Source: Prevotella sp. (GTDB lineage Bacteria; Bacteroidota; Bacteroidia; Bacteroidales; Bacteroidaceae). Taken from it: a stretch of DNA of 60,912 nucleotides. The translations under genes were made by a program, and so were the position numbers. Each line of letters starts with the position of its first letter. Position 1 is the first letter of the stretch. The notes below the pieces were generated by a model. It was not told where the DNA came from. It saw only the letters and a list, made by a program, of their open reading frames with translations, and ran no database searches. The stretch lies in assembly GCA_017619445.1 (NCBI GenBank), contig JAFZSI010000079.1, positions 1-60,912 of the forward strand. Direction: 5' to 3'. Below are positions 26,792-35,689 of this stretch, one piece after another.

Positions 26792-28354
26792 TTAATAGCC
26801 AGGATTCTGGACAATCTGCGGGTTAGCGTCGATTTCAGCCTTGGGAATCGGGAAGATCATCTTCGGATCGTTGGCAGCCTTAGAGAGTTTGGTGGTTACA
26901 GTAGAACCAGGGAACAAGCAGAGGTCGTCCTGCTGTGTGGAAGTACGGTTAACACCCATGTGCCAGCGCTTGAGGTCGAACAGACGTGTGCCCTCGCAAA
27001 CCATTTCGCGGCGGCGCTCGTTCTTCAGTTCGTTCATCAGCTCAGTGGCGTTGCCGTAGGATTTCTCGGTGAAGTCGGCGAAACGGTTGGCCTGCAGCTC
27101 GTTGAGATATTTGGCAGCCTCAGCAACATTGCCAGACATGGCGTAGGCCTCAGCAGCGATGAGATACATCTCAGCAATGCGGAACACCTTGGGCTCGGTC
27201 TGGAAACGTCCGTTCTCTGTCTTCACAACATTCTGGTGGATGTTGGAGTCATCGGGATATTTGTTCATCTCAAGAACAGTGCCGCTACTACCGCTGGTAG
27301 TGGTAATGGTCTCAGCCTTGAAATAAGCATCGATACGCAAGTCATCACTAGTGAACACACCAATAAAGTCACCGCTGGGGATGTAGTCGGGTGTGCTGCC
27401 TGCTGTGTAGGGCAGGAAATAACGACCGTTCTGTCCAGCCAGCTCGTTGGTTGACGGGATGGGCAACTGCCAGATGGCCTCAGGCGCGTTATCATTGTGC
27501 CACATGTCAACCAGCTCGTCAGCATCAGCACACAGGGCATAAGCACCTGTATTGATAAGCTGAACAGCCTTGGCGGCAGCTGTTGCATAGTCGTCCATAG
27601 CAAGAGCTACGCGGGCTTCAAAAGCAGTAATCAAATCCTGGCTGACGTATGCCAAAGGATTGGTTTTGTTGAGCGAAGTGGTCTCAGCCGGAATGAGCGG
27701 CTTGGCTGCCTCAATGTCGCTCTTAATCTGCTGATAGGTCTCAGCAAGCGTGGCACGTGCGGGATACTTAGAGTTGTCTGACGTAGGCTCATACTTGATG
27801 GAGTAAGCCACACCGCTGTTAGCAGCTGTAGCAGAGCTGGCCTCATAGTCAGCGCAGAAGTACTGAGCGAGGTTGTAGAGGCAGAATGCCCTGATGAAAT
27901 AGGCCTCACCAATAATCTGGTGGATTTCCTGCTGGATAGCAGCAATTTCCTCGGGGTCTTCCTCCTCGCCAATAATGTCGGTACTATTCAGGTCAACATC
28001 GGCCGAGTAGTCGATAATGTAGTTGCAACGGCCGATAACGCCCTGGAATCCAGCCCAGATGCTTTCAAAGTCATCGGTCTGGGCGTTGAACTGCCAGCGG
28101 TACATGTCACCATATGTGTTTGAGAAGCCCACAACAGCATTGAAGTTGTCGGTCATCAGCTCAGTAGTCAACAGGTAACCACCGCTTGTAAGTCCTCTCA
28201 ACGGTGAATAGAGACCCGTTCTCATGTTTACAAAGTCAGTGTAGGTCTTAAGTGCCTCAGAGTCAGGTATTGCATTGTAAGGTTTCATGTCCATATCGCA
28301 GGAAGAAAGCCCGAACGAGAATACTGCAATCAAAAAAACATATATTTTTTTCAT
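26792..28354 (-). CDS. SusD/RagB-family outer-membrane lipoprotein
   Basis: The protein has 520 residues. The lipobox is GLSSC (Cys19). The RagB/SusD fold is recognised from the N-terminal helical part (FVNMRTGLYSPLRGL, GRCNYIID), then GEAYFIRAFCLYNLAQYF and VFRIAEMYLIAAEAYAMSGN. The C-terminal NERRREMVCEGTRLFDLKRW and MIFPIPKAEIDANPQIVQNPGY complete it. SusD caps the SusC channel and captures ligand. The gene follows susC after 24 bases, on the same strand. Confidence 0.95.
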   Translation of the reverse strand: MKKIYVFLIAVFSFGLSSCDMDMKPYNAIPDSEALKTYTDFVNMRTGLYSPLRGLTSGGYLLTTELMTDNFNAVVGFSNTYGDMYRWQFNAQTDDFESIWAGFQGVIGRCNYIIDYSADVDLNSTDIIGEEEDPEEIAAIQQEIHQIIGEAYFIRAFCLYNLAQYFCADYEASSATAANSGVAYSIKYEPTSDNSKYPARATLAETYQQIKSDIEAAKPLIPAETTSLNKTNPLAYVSQDLITAFEARVALAMDDYATAAAKAVQLINTGAYALCADADELVDMWHNDNAPEAIWQLPIPSTNELAGQNGRYFLPYTAGSTPDYIPSGDFIGVFTSDDLRIDAYFKAETITTTSGSSGTVLEMNKYPDDSNIHQNVVKTENGRFQTEPKVFRIAEMYLIAAEAYAMSGNVAEAAKYLNELQANRFADFTEKSYGNATELMNELKNERRREMVCEGTRLFDLKRWHMGVNRTSTQQDDLCLFPGSTVTTKLSKAANDPKMIFPIPKAEIDANPQIVQNPGY

Positions 28355-28378
28355 ATATCTGTTCTCCTTATAATTAGA

Positions 28379-31369
28379 TTAGAATGTGAGTTGAGCACCG
28401 ATAGAATATTGGCGTGTGTTAGGATAGTTACCCAGTGTGATGTTTGAGTTCACCTCGGGGTCGAATCCCTTATAGCCAGTGAAAGTCAAGAGGTTACGTC
28501 CGATGACGAAGATCTTTGCATCTTTCAGGATGCGAGTCTTTGCAAGCAGACTCTTCGGGAAGGTGTAAGAGAGCTGCAACATCTTCAGACGTACGAAAGA
28601 AGCCTCCTCGAGCAAGTGAGTATCGAACTCAACGTCGGCATCGGCAGCAGGAATGGTTGTCACCTGTCCGGGTGTTGTCCACATGTTGAACATCTCAACC
28701 GACTGGTTAGAGTCTGTTGCAAAGGCGGCGTTCTCGCTGAAGTAGCGCTCGTTGTTAATCATGTAGCGGTCGAACATTCCGGTGAACTGAGCGTCGAGCT
28801 GGATGCCCTTCCAAGAGAGTGAGGTCATCACACCACCCGACCAGGGAGCGTACTGGTTTTTGCCAGTCATCACAGCATCGTCGTCAGAATAAACCTTTGT
28901 CTCGTTGCCGTTCTTATCGAGCCAAACGTTCTGTCCGTCGCGCGGGTCAACATGGCTCCAGCGCACATCGTAGAACTCTCCGTAAGGATGGCCCACTTCC
29001 ATTCTAAGTCCGGTATTACCGACGGTGAAGTAGTCAAGGCCCTGGAAGAGCTTCAGGATTTTGTTCTTGTTGTAGTTTCCGTTAACACTGAGTGTCCAGT
29101 TCCAGTCGCGGCTCTTGAGGATTTCGAACTCCAGGTTGAAGTCGATACCACGGTTGCGCATCTCTGCCACGTTACCCCAGCCACCCGAGAATCCGGTGGT
29201 GTAGGAATAAGGAATCTCCATCAACATGTCGCTTGTAATCTTGTTGTAGTACTCAACGTCGAAATTGACGCGGTTGAACAAACGTCCAGAGAGTGCCACG
29301 TTGAAGGTCTTCACAGTTTCCCAAGTGAGGTCGGGGTTAGAAGGATTGGCAATGGCCGTACCAGAAACACCGTTGAAGAGAGGACCAGTACCTACCAGAC
29401 CGAGTGCCAGATAGGGGCTGATGCCCGAGTTACCGGTTGAACCGTAACTGACCTTCAATGACAGGTCGTTGAGCCAGTTCTTGGTGTTTTTCATAAACTT
29501 CATTGAGGAAATCTTCCACATGGCAGCTGCAGCACCGAATGTAGCCCAGCGGTTGTTCTCACCGAAGAGCGAGCTACCGTCGCGGCGGGCACTGAGGTCA
29601 ATGAAGAAACGGTCTTCGAAAGCATAGTTGAGAGCACCGAACCAAGAGTTGCGGCTCTCCTCAATCAAATATGTTGAACCACCTCCAGGAACCACTGCCG
29701 ATGAAGCAGCTGTAGGCAACATCAGACGCACGTCGGTCTGTCCGTCGGTTTCGAGTCTGAATGCACGGTCCTTGGAATAGGTTGACTCCTGTCCGAGCAG
29801 TACGGTGATGTCGTGCACCTTGCCAAGTGTGAATTTGTACTCTGCCGTGTTGGTGACGGTCCACTGATAGTAGCGCTCGAAGTCGTCGCGGGTAGAACCT
29901 GCGCCCTCAAACGGGCCAACGGGCAAGCACTGGTAAGTATAGGTGTAGTCAAGAGCTTCCAGACCCACGGCCGAACGGAGGTTCATACCCTTGATGGGAG
30001 TAATGTTGACATACGCGTTCTCATTGATATTGAGACGATTGTTGTGCGAAGGCTGAATCTCACTCAGATAGTAGGGGTTGTAGTAGCCCAGCATGTCGAA
30101 TGTGTCGAGGCGCTTGCCATAGCCTCCAAAGGTAGAGTTGGCATAATCCTCAGGGTCGAGACCGATAATCTCGTAGTAGCTCTGGATAGGCAGGTACAAA
30201 CGGGCTGCGAACACCTTGTTATAAACAGAGTTGGTGCTGCCGCCGAATGCGGTGGTTGCTGACTTGGTGTAAGCCAGGTTGCTGTTGGCACCCACTTTGA
30301 GCCACTTTGTGATGGTGCTCTCAAGGTTGATACGCAGAGTTTCGCGGCGCATGTTCGAGTCGTCCATAATACCCTCGGCCTGATAGTGACCGTAAGAAAG
30401 CAGGTATGACATATTGGTTGAGCCACCCACAACGCTTGCGGTTACCTCAGATGTGGGAGCGTTCTTACCGAAGAAGATGTCAGACCAGTCGGTAGATATG
30501 CCGTTCTTAATGTAATAATTCTTCATGGCCTGGAAACTCTCGTTGGTCTTGTTGGCCGGGTCAAGAATCTCCTGGAAGTTCAGCCACTGCTCAGCGTTCA
30601 TCATGGTCACATGGTCGCCAGTCATCTGCGAGATACCGTACTGAGCGGTCACGCTGACTTGCGGCTGCTGACCATACTTACCGCGCTTTGAGGTAAGGAT
30701 GATGACACCGTTTGCAGCACGCGAACCGTAGATGGCTGTTGACGAAGCGTCTTTCAGCACGGTCATTGACTCGATGTCGTTGGGGTTCAGCGTCTGGAAT
30801 GTTGAAGATGTGATTTCGCTACCGTCCAGGATGTAAAGCGGTGTGGTGGATGCGTTGATAGAGGTCACACCGCGGAGGCGCATCGACACGCTGGCCGAGG
30901 GCTCACCCGATGATGTGAACACTTGCAGACCTGACACCTGTCCTTGCAGTGCGTCACCGATATTGGCAACGGGGCGGTTCTGGAATTTGTCTGCCGTCAC
31001 CGTCTCCACCGAACCGGCGATGGTTCCGAGCTTCTTGGCAGAACCGTAACCAGTTACAACCAAAGCGTCGAGCATGGTGTTGCTCGGCTTCAGTGTCACA
31101 TTCACGTTAGACCTGATGGCCACCGTCTGTGTCTCGTAACCGATATACGACACTTCCAGCTGCTTTGCACTCTGTGGTGCCGACAGACTGAATTTTCCTG
31201 TGTGGTCAGTAATGGTTCCCACGTTGGTTCCCACCACGCGGATAGTAGCACCGATGACGGGCTCTCCGTCTTCTGCAGATACCACGGAACCAGAGACTCT
31301 TGTCTGTGCCAGTGCCATTCCTACCGAAAGGAAAAGGCAGGCCAAAAACATTGTTAGTCTTTTTTCCAT
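28379..31369 (-). CDS. SusC/RagA-family TonB-linked outer-membrane transporter
   Basis: The protein has 996 residues with a signal peptide to about residue 21 (FLACLFLSVGMALAQ). A carboxypeptidase-like regulatory domain follows (GSVVSAEDGEPVIGATIRV). The SusC plug motif DALVVTGYGSAKK, DALQGQVSGLQVF, PLYILDGSEI and GSRAANGVIILTSKRGK come next. A 22-strand barrel then ends in QYSIGAQLTF. SusC imports ligands held by SusD using TonB energy. It is the first gene of the operon, with a consensus promoter 195-227 bases upstream. No glycoside hydrolase or ECF/anti-sigma pair sits in the operon, so the ligand may be a peptide as well as a glycan. Confidence 0.96.
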   Translation of the reverse strand: MEKRLTMFLACLFLSVGMALAQTRVSGSVVSAEDGEPVIGATIRVVGTNVGTITDHTGKFSLSAPQSAKQLEVSYIGYETQTVAIRSNVNVTLKPSNTMLDALVVTGYGSAKKLGTIAGSVETVTADKFQNRPVANIGDALQGQVSGLQVFTSSGEPSASVSMRLRGVTSINASTTPLYILDGSEITSSTFQTLNPNDIESMTVLKDASSTAIYGSRAANGVIILTSKRGKYGQQPQVSVTAQYGISQMTGDHVTMMNAEQWLNFQEILDPANKTNESFQAMKNYYIKNGISTDWSDIFFGKNAPTSEVTASVVGGSTNMSYLLSYGHYQAEGIMDDSNMRRETLRINLESTITKWLKVGANSNLAYTKSATTAFGGSTNSVYNKVFAARLYLPIQSYYEIIGLDPEDYANSTFGGYGKRLDTFDMLGYYNPYYLSEIQPSHNNRLNINENAYVNITPIKGMNLRSAVGLEALDYTYTYQCLPVGPFEGAGSTRDDFERYYQWTVTNTAEYKFTLGKVHDITVLLGQESTYSKDRAFRLETDGQTDVRLMLPTAASSAVVPGGGSTYLIEESRNSWFGALNYAFEDRFFIDLSARRDGSSLFGENNRWATFGAAAAMWKISSMKFMKNTKNWLNDLSLKVSYGSTGNSGISPYLALGLVGTGPLFNGVSGTAIANPSNPDLTWETVKTFNVALSGRLFNRVNFDVEYYNKITSDMLMEIPYSYTTGFSGGWGNVAEMRNRGIDFNLEFEILKSRDWNWTLSVNGNYNKNKILKLFQGLDYFTVGNTGLRMEVGHPYGEFYDVRWSHVDPRDGQNVWLDKNGNETKVYSDDDAVMTGKNQYAPWSGGVMTSLSWKGIQLDAQFTGMFDRYMINNERYFSENAAFATDSNQSVEMFNMWTTPGQVTTIPAADADVEFDTHLLEEASFVRLKMLQLSYTFPKSLLAKTRILKDAKIFVIGRNLLTFTGYKGFDPEVNSNITLGNYPNTRQYSIGAQLTF

Positions 31370-31564
31370 AAATTCTCTCTCGTTTTATTAATTAAACTTA
31401 AATATTAATGTGCTTTTGCGTTTTTAGGTATTATTATATGAGGTTATTTGACCGTATTTTCAATACTCATACTTCATTAGTTTTTATCTGTTTGCCTGTT
31501 TTTTACCTTAGTGAGCACTCTCTTTTGGTGATTTTTTACAGGTTTACAGAAAGCATACACTTTG

Positions 31565-31596
31565 CAAAAGTAGTGTATTTCCTTAACACAGACAAA
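31565..31596 (-). promoter_or_regulatory. Consensus Bacteroidota promoter for the susC operon
   Basis: On the minus strand TTTG (31596-31593) is followed after 20 bases by TACTTTTG (31572-31565), an exact TTTG-N20-TAnnTTTG arrangement. Transcription would start near 31557, giving a leader of roughly 190 bases before susC. The gap 31370-31739 otherwise holds AT-rich leader sequence and the palindrome at 31690. Confidence 0.8.
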
Positions 31597-31689
31597 TAAA
31601 ATTATAAAAAACACACACCGTTAAACATTTTTTAAAAGAAAATGTTAAAAAAACCGTTCCTATTCCACGTTTTAGTAAATAGAAAGTAG

Positions 31690-31709
31690 GTACGCGCGTA
31701 CGCGCGTAC
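31690..31709. other. Perfect 20-bp alternating palindrome GTACGCGCGTACGCGCGTAC
   Basis: The sequence is its own reverse complement over all 20 bases and is made of GTAC and CGCG steps, an alternating purine-pyrimidine tract. It lies 30 bases after the WYL regulator stop and about 95 bases upstream of the susC -33 box. No T-run follows, so it is more like an operator or structural site than a terminator. Confidence 0.75.
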
Positions 31710-31739
31710 TTAATTATTAATGCCAGTCTTCGTTGTGCC

Positions 31740-32657
31740 CTACCAGTTTTCCACGCCATACTTGCGGGCGCTTTTGCCGATTTTGTAGGCGAGATAGTCG
31801 CGGAAGTCGTCGTTCTCTATCACGTCGATATCATCGGTCAACCCGAGCACAAATCGGCCAATGCCCACAAAACTGCACACGGGTATGTCGAGCAACCAAT
31901 GGCTGCTGTCGATGGGCGTGAGGTATTTCTCGGCGCGCGGGTATTCCTCGGTCAGCACGTGGTGGGCCAGCAACCCCAACTGCAGTTTCACCTGCTGCTG
32001 TTCCTCATCGGTGAACATGAAAATGTCGGTAAACATCTGCCGATGCTCATCTTCGTGGCTCCAGCGCAGGTCGAGCAGCTCCACATCTTCCATACGCGCC
32101 AGTTTGAAAGTCTTGTTCATGCCGCTTGACAGCTCGTAGCAGCGCACCTCGTTGTTGTTGTTCATCAGCAGGAACGGCTCCACAACCCGGTCTTTGCGCG
32201 TGTTGCCGTGGGGCGATGAGTAGTTCTTGAGCACGACCATCTGTTTGTATTTAATGGCGGTGTAGAGCTGGCTCACGTGGTGGGCAGTGCGCTGGCGCAT
32301 CTCGTCGTTGGCAAGGATATTGAAGTCGTAGAAACGGTCGAGCTTGCGCTTGGCCTCCTCCACCACGGCGTTGCGCACCTCCACCTGCTCTAACAGCTGG
32401 CGAATGGTGACTGCCTCGTCCTCGGTGAACGAGATGCGGTCCACCAGACGGGCGAAGAAAGGCGACGAGCGGTCGATGGCATAGCCGCGCCCTCGCTTCT
32501 CAATCACAAAACCGCAGTCGCGGTAGAACTCCAGGTAATAATAGAAGGTGCGGCGCGAGAGTCCTGTACGCTCGCATATCTGTTCAACGCTGAGGCTGCG
32601 GTTCTCGGCGAGCAACAGCAGCAGCTCCAACTGTTTTTCAAGTTTGTCGTGTCGCAT
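31740..32657 (-). CDS. WYL-domain transcriptional regulator
   Basis: The protein has 305 residues. Residues about 5-60 form a winged helix-turn-helix (LSVEQICERTGLSRRTFYYYLEFYRD). Residues about 130-215 are a WYL-like sensing domain (VVLKNYSSPHGNTRKDRVVEPFLLMNNNNEVRCYELSSG). The C-terminal part is the WCX-type extension (PRAEKYLTPIDSSHWLLDIPV). Such regulators sense nucleic acid or nucleotide ligands and act as repressors or activators in many bacteria. The target is unknown. The susC promoter immediately downstream is a candidate, and rnhB lies upstream. Confidence 0.85.
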   Translation of the reverse strand: MRHDKLEKQLELLLLLAENRSLSVEQICERTGLSRRTFYYYLEFYRDCGFVIEKRGRGYAIDRSSPFFARLVDRISFTEDEAVTIRQLLEQVEVRNAVVEEAKRKLDRFYDFNILANDEMRQRTAHHVSQLYTAIKYKQMVVLKNYSSPHGNTRKDRVVEPFLLMNNNNEVRCYELSSGMNKTFKLARMEDVELLDLRWSHEDEHRQMFTDIFMFTDEEQQQVKLQLGLLAHHVLTEEYPRAEKYLTPIDSSHWLLDIPVCSFVGIGRFVLGLTDDIDVIENDDFRDYLAYKIGKSARKYGVENW

Positions 32658-32782
32658 GGGGGTGAGGGGTTGTGGGAAGGATGGGAGTTATGGGATTGAT
32701 GGGAACGATGGGAGGGGATGGGAAATATGAGAACAGGGATGGGAAATATGGGAACGGGGATGGGAAGCGCGACGGTGCACCG

Positions 32783-33385
32783 TCAGAAATCAAAGCTCAG
32801 CTCCACGGGCGGCAACAGCGTGAAACTCATGCGGTGGTAGGGCGTGGGGCCGTACTGACGGATGGCGTCGCGGTGCTTCTGCGTGGGATAGCCCTTGTTG
32901 TGCTGCCAGTCGTACTGCGGATACTCCTCGGCCAGGCGGTCCATGTAGTCGTCGCGGTAGGTCTTGGCCAGAATCGATGCCGCGGCAATCGACAGATACT
33001 TGCCGTCGCCCTTCACGATGCAGGTGTGGGGAATGCCGTTGTAGGGTCTGAAACGGTTGCCGTCCACGATGATGGCCTCGGGGCGCAGCCGCAGCTGGTC
33101 CAATGCGCGGTGCATGGCCAGGAAACTCGCGTTCAGGATGTTTATCTTGTCAATCTCCGCCGGTGTCACTACGCCCACAGCCCACGCCAAAGCGTCGCGC
33201 TCAATGATTGCACGCAGTTCGTGACGCTTGCGGTCGGTCAGCTGCTTCGAGTCGTTGAGCTCGTCGTTCTGGTAGTCGGGCGGCAAAATCACAGCCGCAG
33301 CATAGACGCTGCCCGCGAGACACCCGCGGCCTGCCTCGTCGCATCCCGCCTCTGTCTTGCCCTCAAAAAAATGGTTCTTCAGCAT
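32783..33385 (-). CDS. rnhB: RnhB, ribonuclease HII
   Basis: The protein has 200 residues from the ATG at 33385; a TTG nine bases upstream is not needed. The active-site motif CDEAGRGCLAG has Asp16 and Glu17. Further motifs are NDSKQLTDRKRHELR, NILNASFLAMHRAL, VDGNRFRPY and AAASILAKTYRDDYM. The enzyme removes ribonucleotides misincorporated in DNA. The gene ends 125 bases before the WYL gene start; that gap holds a GGGATGGGAA-type simple repeat. Confidence 0.97.
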   Translation of the reverse strand: MLKNHFFEGKTEAGCDEAGRGCLAGSVYAAAVILPPDYQNDELNDSKQLTDRKRHELRAIIERDALAWAVGVVTPAEIDKINILNASFLAMHRALDQLRLRPEAIIVDGNRFRPYNGIPHTCIVKGDGKYLSIAAASILAKTYRDDYMDRLAEEYPQYDWQHNKGYPTQKHRDAIRQYGPTPYHRMSFTLLPPVELSFDF

Positions 33386-33504
33386 CGTTGGCAATTGTTT
33401 GGTGGTTGAATGCAGCGCTTGTGGGCCGCATACTGCATAGAAAACGACGGCGCGGCCGTTTTATTGCGCTTTAGAATCCTAAACCAACGCTTTGTTTTTC
33501 CATC

Positions 33505-33597
33505 TATATGCTTTACGGGCGTAAAGTGCAGGTTTATGTATAAATTCTCTAGAAAATTTGCGCGTAAAGTGCAACTTTGTTTCCGGCACTCAAATCT
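33505..33597 (+). repeat. TCTAGA palindromic module, copy 5, with flanking 21-bp units
   Basis: TCTAGA lies at 33548-33553 in AAATTCTCTAGAAAATTTG, followed after 12 bases by AAAG. The next unit AAAGTGCAACTTTG can fold on itself (AAAGT-GCA-ACTTT). Upstream units start AAACCAACG and AAAGTGCAGG at about 21-base spacing. The 600-base stretch 33386-33985 contains this and no convincing gene. Confidence 0.75.
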
Positions 33598-33985
33598 TGG
33601 CAGACGTAACATGTCTTTTGAAGTCCGCAAAAAGAGGCGCGGGCGAGGCTATGGCCTCATTGAAGCACCTCATCAACGGCTTGGCTGGTCCCAGGAGCGT
33701 TAAAAAGCGTGAAAAACACGGGATTTTAACATTTGAAATTCATTTTGTGAACATATTGTGCACAAAACCGCGGTTATTTTGCAGCAGAAACAAGAAAACA
33801 GAGCACAATTCTGTTGAAACAGGGCAAAATTCTGTAGAAAAAACAAGAAAAAGAAAGGAACAATCAATATGGTTAAGCATCTTGCACTGACTTCCGAGGC
33901 CTCCGCATGGCAGGCCAATGAGCGCAACACATCCATAGATGTGCTCAACACGTCCTTAGTATTCACCAAAAAAGCTTTCGAAACA

Positions 33986-34189
33986 ATGAAGAAAACCATC
34001 AACCCCATCCGCAAATACTACTCCAGCGTGCTGGAGCGGCCTTTGGACACGCGGCAGACGCTGCTGCTGATACATTCGCAGGTTGCCTTTGCGCTGGCCG
34101 CCTTTCCCGTGGAGTGCCCGCTGCTGCTGCGCGCTGCCTTCGCCCTGTGGTTCGGGTGGAGCGTCCGCGTGTGCAAGCAAAACCTCTGA
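33986..34189 (+). CDS. Small basic hypothetical protein
   Basis: The protein would have 67 residues (MKKTINPIRKYYSSVLERPL to VRVCKQNL). A longer in-frame version from 33869 adds 39 residues of ordinary-looking sequence. The protein has a basic N-terminus, then a hydrophobic region (TLLLIHSQVAFALAAFPVEC, LLLRAAFALWFGW) that could form one or two membrane helices. It is not recognised. A strong 18-bp hairpin 50 bases past the stop would suit it as a transcript end, which supports a real gene. Confidence 0.45.
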   Translation: MKKTINPIRKYYSSVLERPLDTRQTLLLIHSQVAFALAAFPVECPLLLRAAFALWFGWSVRVCKQNL

Positions 34190-34238
34190 GCCCACCCGCC
34201 ACTTCCACCCCGCCGTACATGGCTCTTGCTGCGCACAA

Positions 34239-34280
34239 AACCAAGTGCGGACCAGTTTCGAGACTGGTCCGCACTTGGTT
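34239..34280. repeat. Perfect 18-bp inverted repeat
   Basis: AACCAAGTGCGGACCAGT (34239-34256) is followed by a six-base loop (TTCGAG) and its exact reverse complement (34263-34280). It sits between the convergent small genes at 33986 (+) and 34322 (-). No T-run follows on either strand. It could be a bidirectional transcription barrier or a repetitive palindrome. Confidence 0.8.
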
Positions 34281-34321
34281 CATTGTTGGTTGGTTGCAAA
34301 AGTCCTACGTTCATGTTGCCC

Positions 34322-34531
34322 TTATGGCCTGCATGTATAGTATCCAAAAATCAGATAGATCCGGTTGTTGACTGCATAGTCTGACCGATACTGGTCTTCT
34401 ATACGAAGTTCATCACCTTGTCCGTAAAGGTCGTTGCCTTTTTCATCAGAAAGACCTGGTTCGCTCTGCTGACAGAAGATGTTCTTTACGAATTGTTTTA
34501 CCGATACCAGGATTTTGCTTATTGTTTTCAT
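34322..34531 (-). CDS. Small hypothetical peptide gene
   Basis: The protein has 69 residues (MKTISKILVSVKQFVKNIFC, then an acidic middle part EPGSLSDEKGN-like with DELRIEDQYRSDY, ending FGYYTCRP). The N-terminal helix is amphipathic and not a classic signal peptide. It starts 62 bases after the 57-residue secreted peptide gene on the same strand, probably in one transcript from the promoter at 34837-34868. The family is not recognised. Confidence 0.45.
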   Translation of the reverse strand: MKTISKILVSVKQFVKNIFCQQSEPGLSDEKGNDLYGQGDELRIEDQYRSDYAVNNRIYLIFGYYTCRP

Positions 34532-34593
34532 AATTGTGAGTTTTATTGATTTTATAATGTTTTCTATACTATGCAGACCCTTTCCTGCTCATT

Positions 34594-34767
34594 TTACCAG
34601 TGGGGGCCGCGGAGGGTGAACTGGTCGTTGGCCACTGTGCGCATGTCGTCGCTTACGCAGTATGCAACTTGCTCCTCTTGAGTGTCTCTTACACTGTTGG
34701 AAGCTACAAGGCTGAGGCTGAAAAGTGAGGCGGCCATCAGCAGGCTGAAAATAATGTTCGTTTTCAT
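34594..34767 (-). CDS. 57-residue secreted peptide
   Basis: The ATG is at 34767-34765 and the TAA at 34596-34594. The product starts with a clear signal peptide (MKTNIIFSLLMAASLFSLSL). The mature part has about 35 residues and contains DTQEEQVAYC, SDDMRTVAND and ends FTLRGPHW. It has a single Cys. A textbook Bacteroidota promoter lies 70-101 bases upstream, which makes expression likely. Its size and layout (leader, short acidic core, aromatic end) suit an exported peptide or a peptide natural-product precursor, but no known family was recognised and no maturation enzyme is nearby. Confidence 0.6.
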   Translation of the reverse strand: MKTNIIFSLLMAASLFSLSLVASNSVRDTQEEQVAYCVSDDMRTVANDQFTLRGPHW

Positions 34768-34836
34768 AATCGTAGGGTTTTAAATTGTTTTTTTTATTAA
34801 TTGTTTTTTTTATCGTTTTTGTTTTTATTTCTGATG

Positions 34837-34868
34837 CAAAGGTAGTACAGGAAAACAGACCTTCCAAA
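34837..34868 (-). promoter_or_regulatory. Consensus Bacteroidota promoter for the small peptide genes
   Basis: On the minus strand TTTG (34868-34865), 20 bases, then TACCTTTG (34844-34837): an exact match to the phylum's housekeeping promoter. The gap 34768-35092 also holds T-rich leader sequence and a hairpin at 35035-35064; no other gene is seen. Confidence 0.8.
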
Positions 34869-35034
34869 CAATTCTCACTTTTTCGCCTTCGTTCGTTGCG
34901 TCACGGTTTCCCATTTGCGACAAACGGCGCGAACACCCCAGAAATCTGTCGCACGGGGGCGAAAAAAGACGGAAAACAGGGAAAAAAGAGAAAGATGCGC
35001 AGACAGCCAACCATCTGCACACCCTAAAACGCAA

Positions 35035-35064
35035 TCAGCAGCCCTACTTGCGCAGGACTGCTGA
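35035..35064 (-). terminator. Probable terminator of the small beta-barrel gene
   Basis: TCAGCAGCCCT and AGGACTGCTGA pair at 10 of 11 positions around an eight-base loop. On the minus strand the hairpin is followed by TTGCGTTTT. It lies 29 bases past the stop of the gene at 35093. Confidence 0.5.
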
Positions 35065-35092
35065 CATTAAAGACTTGAATGAATGATTTATG

Positions 35093-35689
35093 TTAGAATT
35101 TCACGCGTAAACCAGCGAGCAACATTCCCTGTTCTCCGTAACCAACCTCAGCAAAGCCGCAGATGCTACTGCCCACCTCGATTCCTACAGCTGAAACCTG
35201 GAAGCCGAATTTTGTTTCGTTGCTGCTTTCGCTTCTGTTGTCCGACTGGACCGTTTCTTTACTGTTGCAGAAAGTAATGCCAAGACCCACCTTTGAATAC
35301 ATGCCGAAGTTTTTCTTCTTCAGCCACTGGTATTTGACAGCGGGCAGAATGCTATAGATGTTCTTGGTATAGTCGCCATGCTTCTCACTCCCGAAGTACT
35401 CGTCGCCAGTCACACGAACCCAGGTACCAATGACACCAACACTCAGTTTCGGGGCTACTTTGTGGAAATACTCCACGGCCAGCGGACCAAATTCTTTTTC
35501 GTTTTTCGTACTAACAGAACCAAGCGTAATAAATGCTGTGCCAATTTTGCCGAAACCATCACCTATGGTCGAAGCGCCTGCGCCGCCGTAAGAAACAGAT
35601 ACCTCGTTTTGTGCTTCTTCCTGAGCCTGAACATTCATAGCGTTGCAAAACATCATAGCTGCAATCATACTCAATACCATCTTTTTCAT
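35093..35689 (-). CDS. Small outer-membrane beta-barrel protein
   Basis: The protein has 198 residues with a signal peptide (MKKMVLSMIAAMMFCNAMNVQA). Alternating hydrophobic strands follow (EVSVSYGGAG, PKLSVGVIGTWVRV, SILPAVKYQWLKKKNFGMYSK), ending in GMLLAGLRVKF. The aromatic C-terminal residue is typical of outer-membrane barrels. About eight strands fit the length, similar to OmpX/OmpA-like porins. It has its own promoter and a terminator, so it is a single-gene unit. The function is unknown. Confidence 0.75.
   Translation of the reverse strand: MKKMVLSMIAAMMFCNAMNVQAQEEAQNEVSVSYGGAGASTIGDGFGKIGTAFITLGSVSTKNEKEFGPLAVEYFHKVAPKLSVGVIGTWVRVTGDEYFGSEKHGDYTKNIYSILPAVKYQWLKKKNFGMYSKVGLGITFCNSKETVQSDNRSESSNETKFGFQVSAVGIEVGSSICGFAEVGYGEQGMLLAGLRVKF

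Noticed and set aside
31690-31709. Terminator of the WYL gene
   Set aside because: The palindrome is perfect but has no loop and no T-run, and its sequence fits an operator or structural site better.
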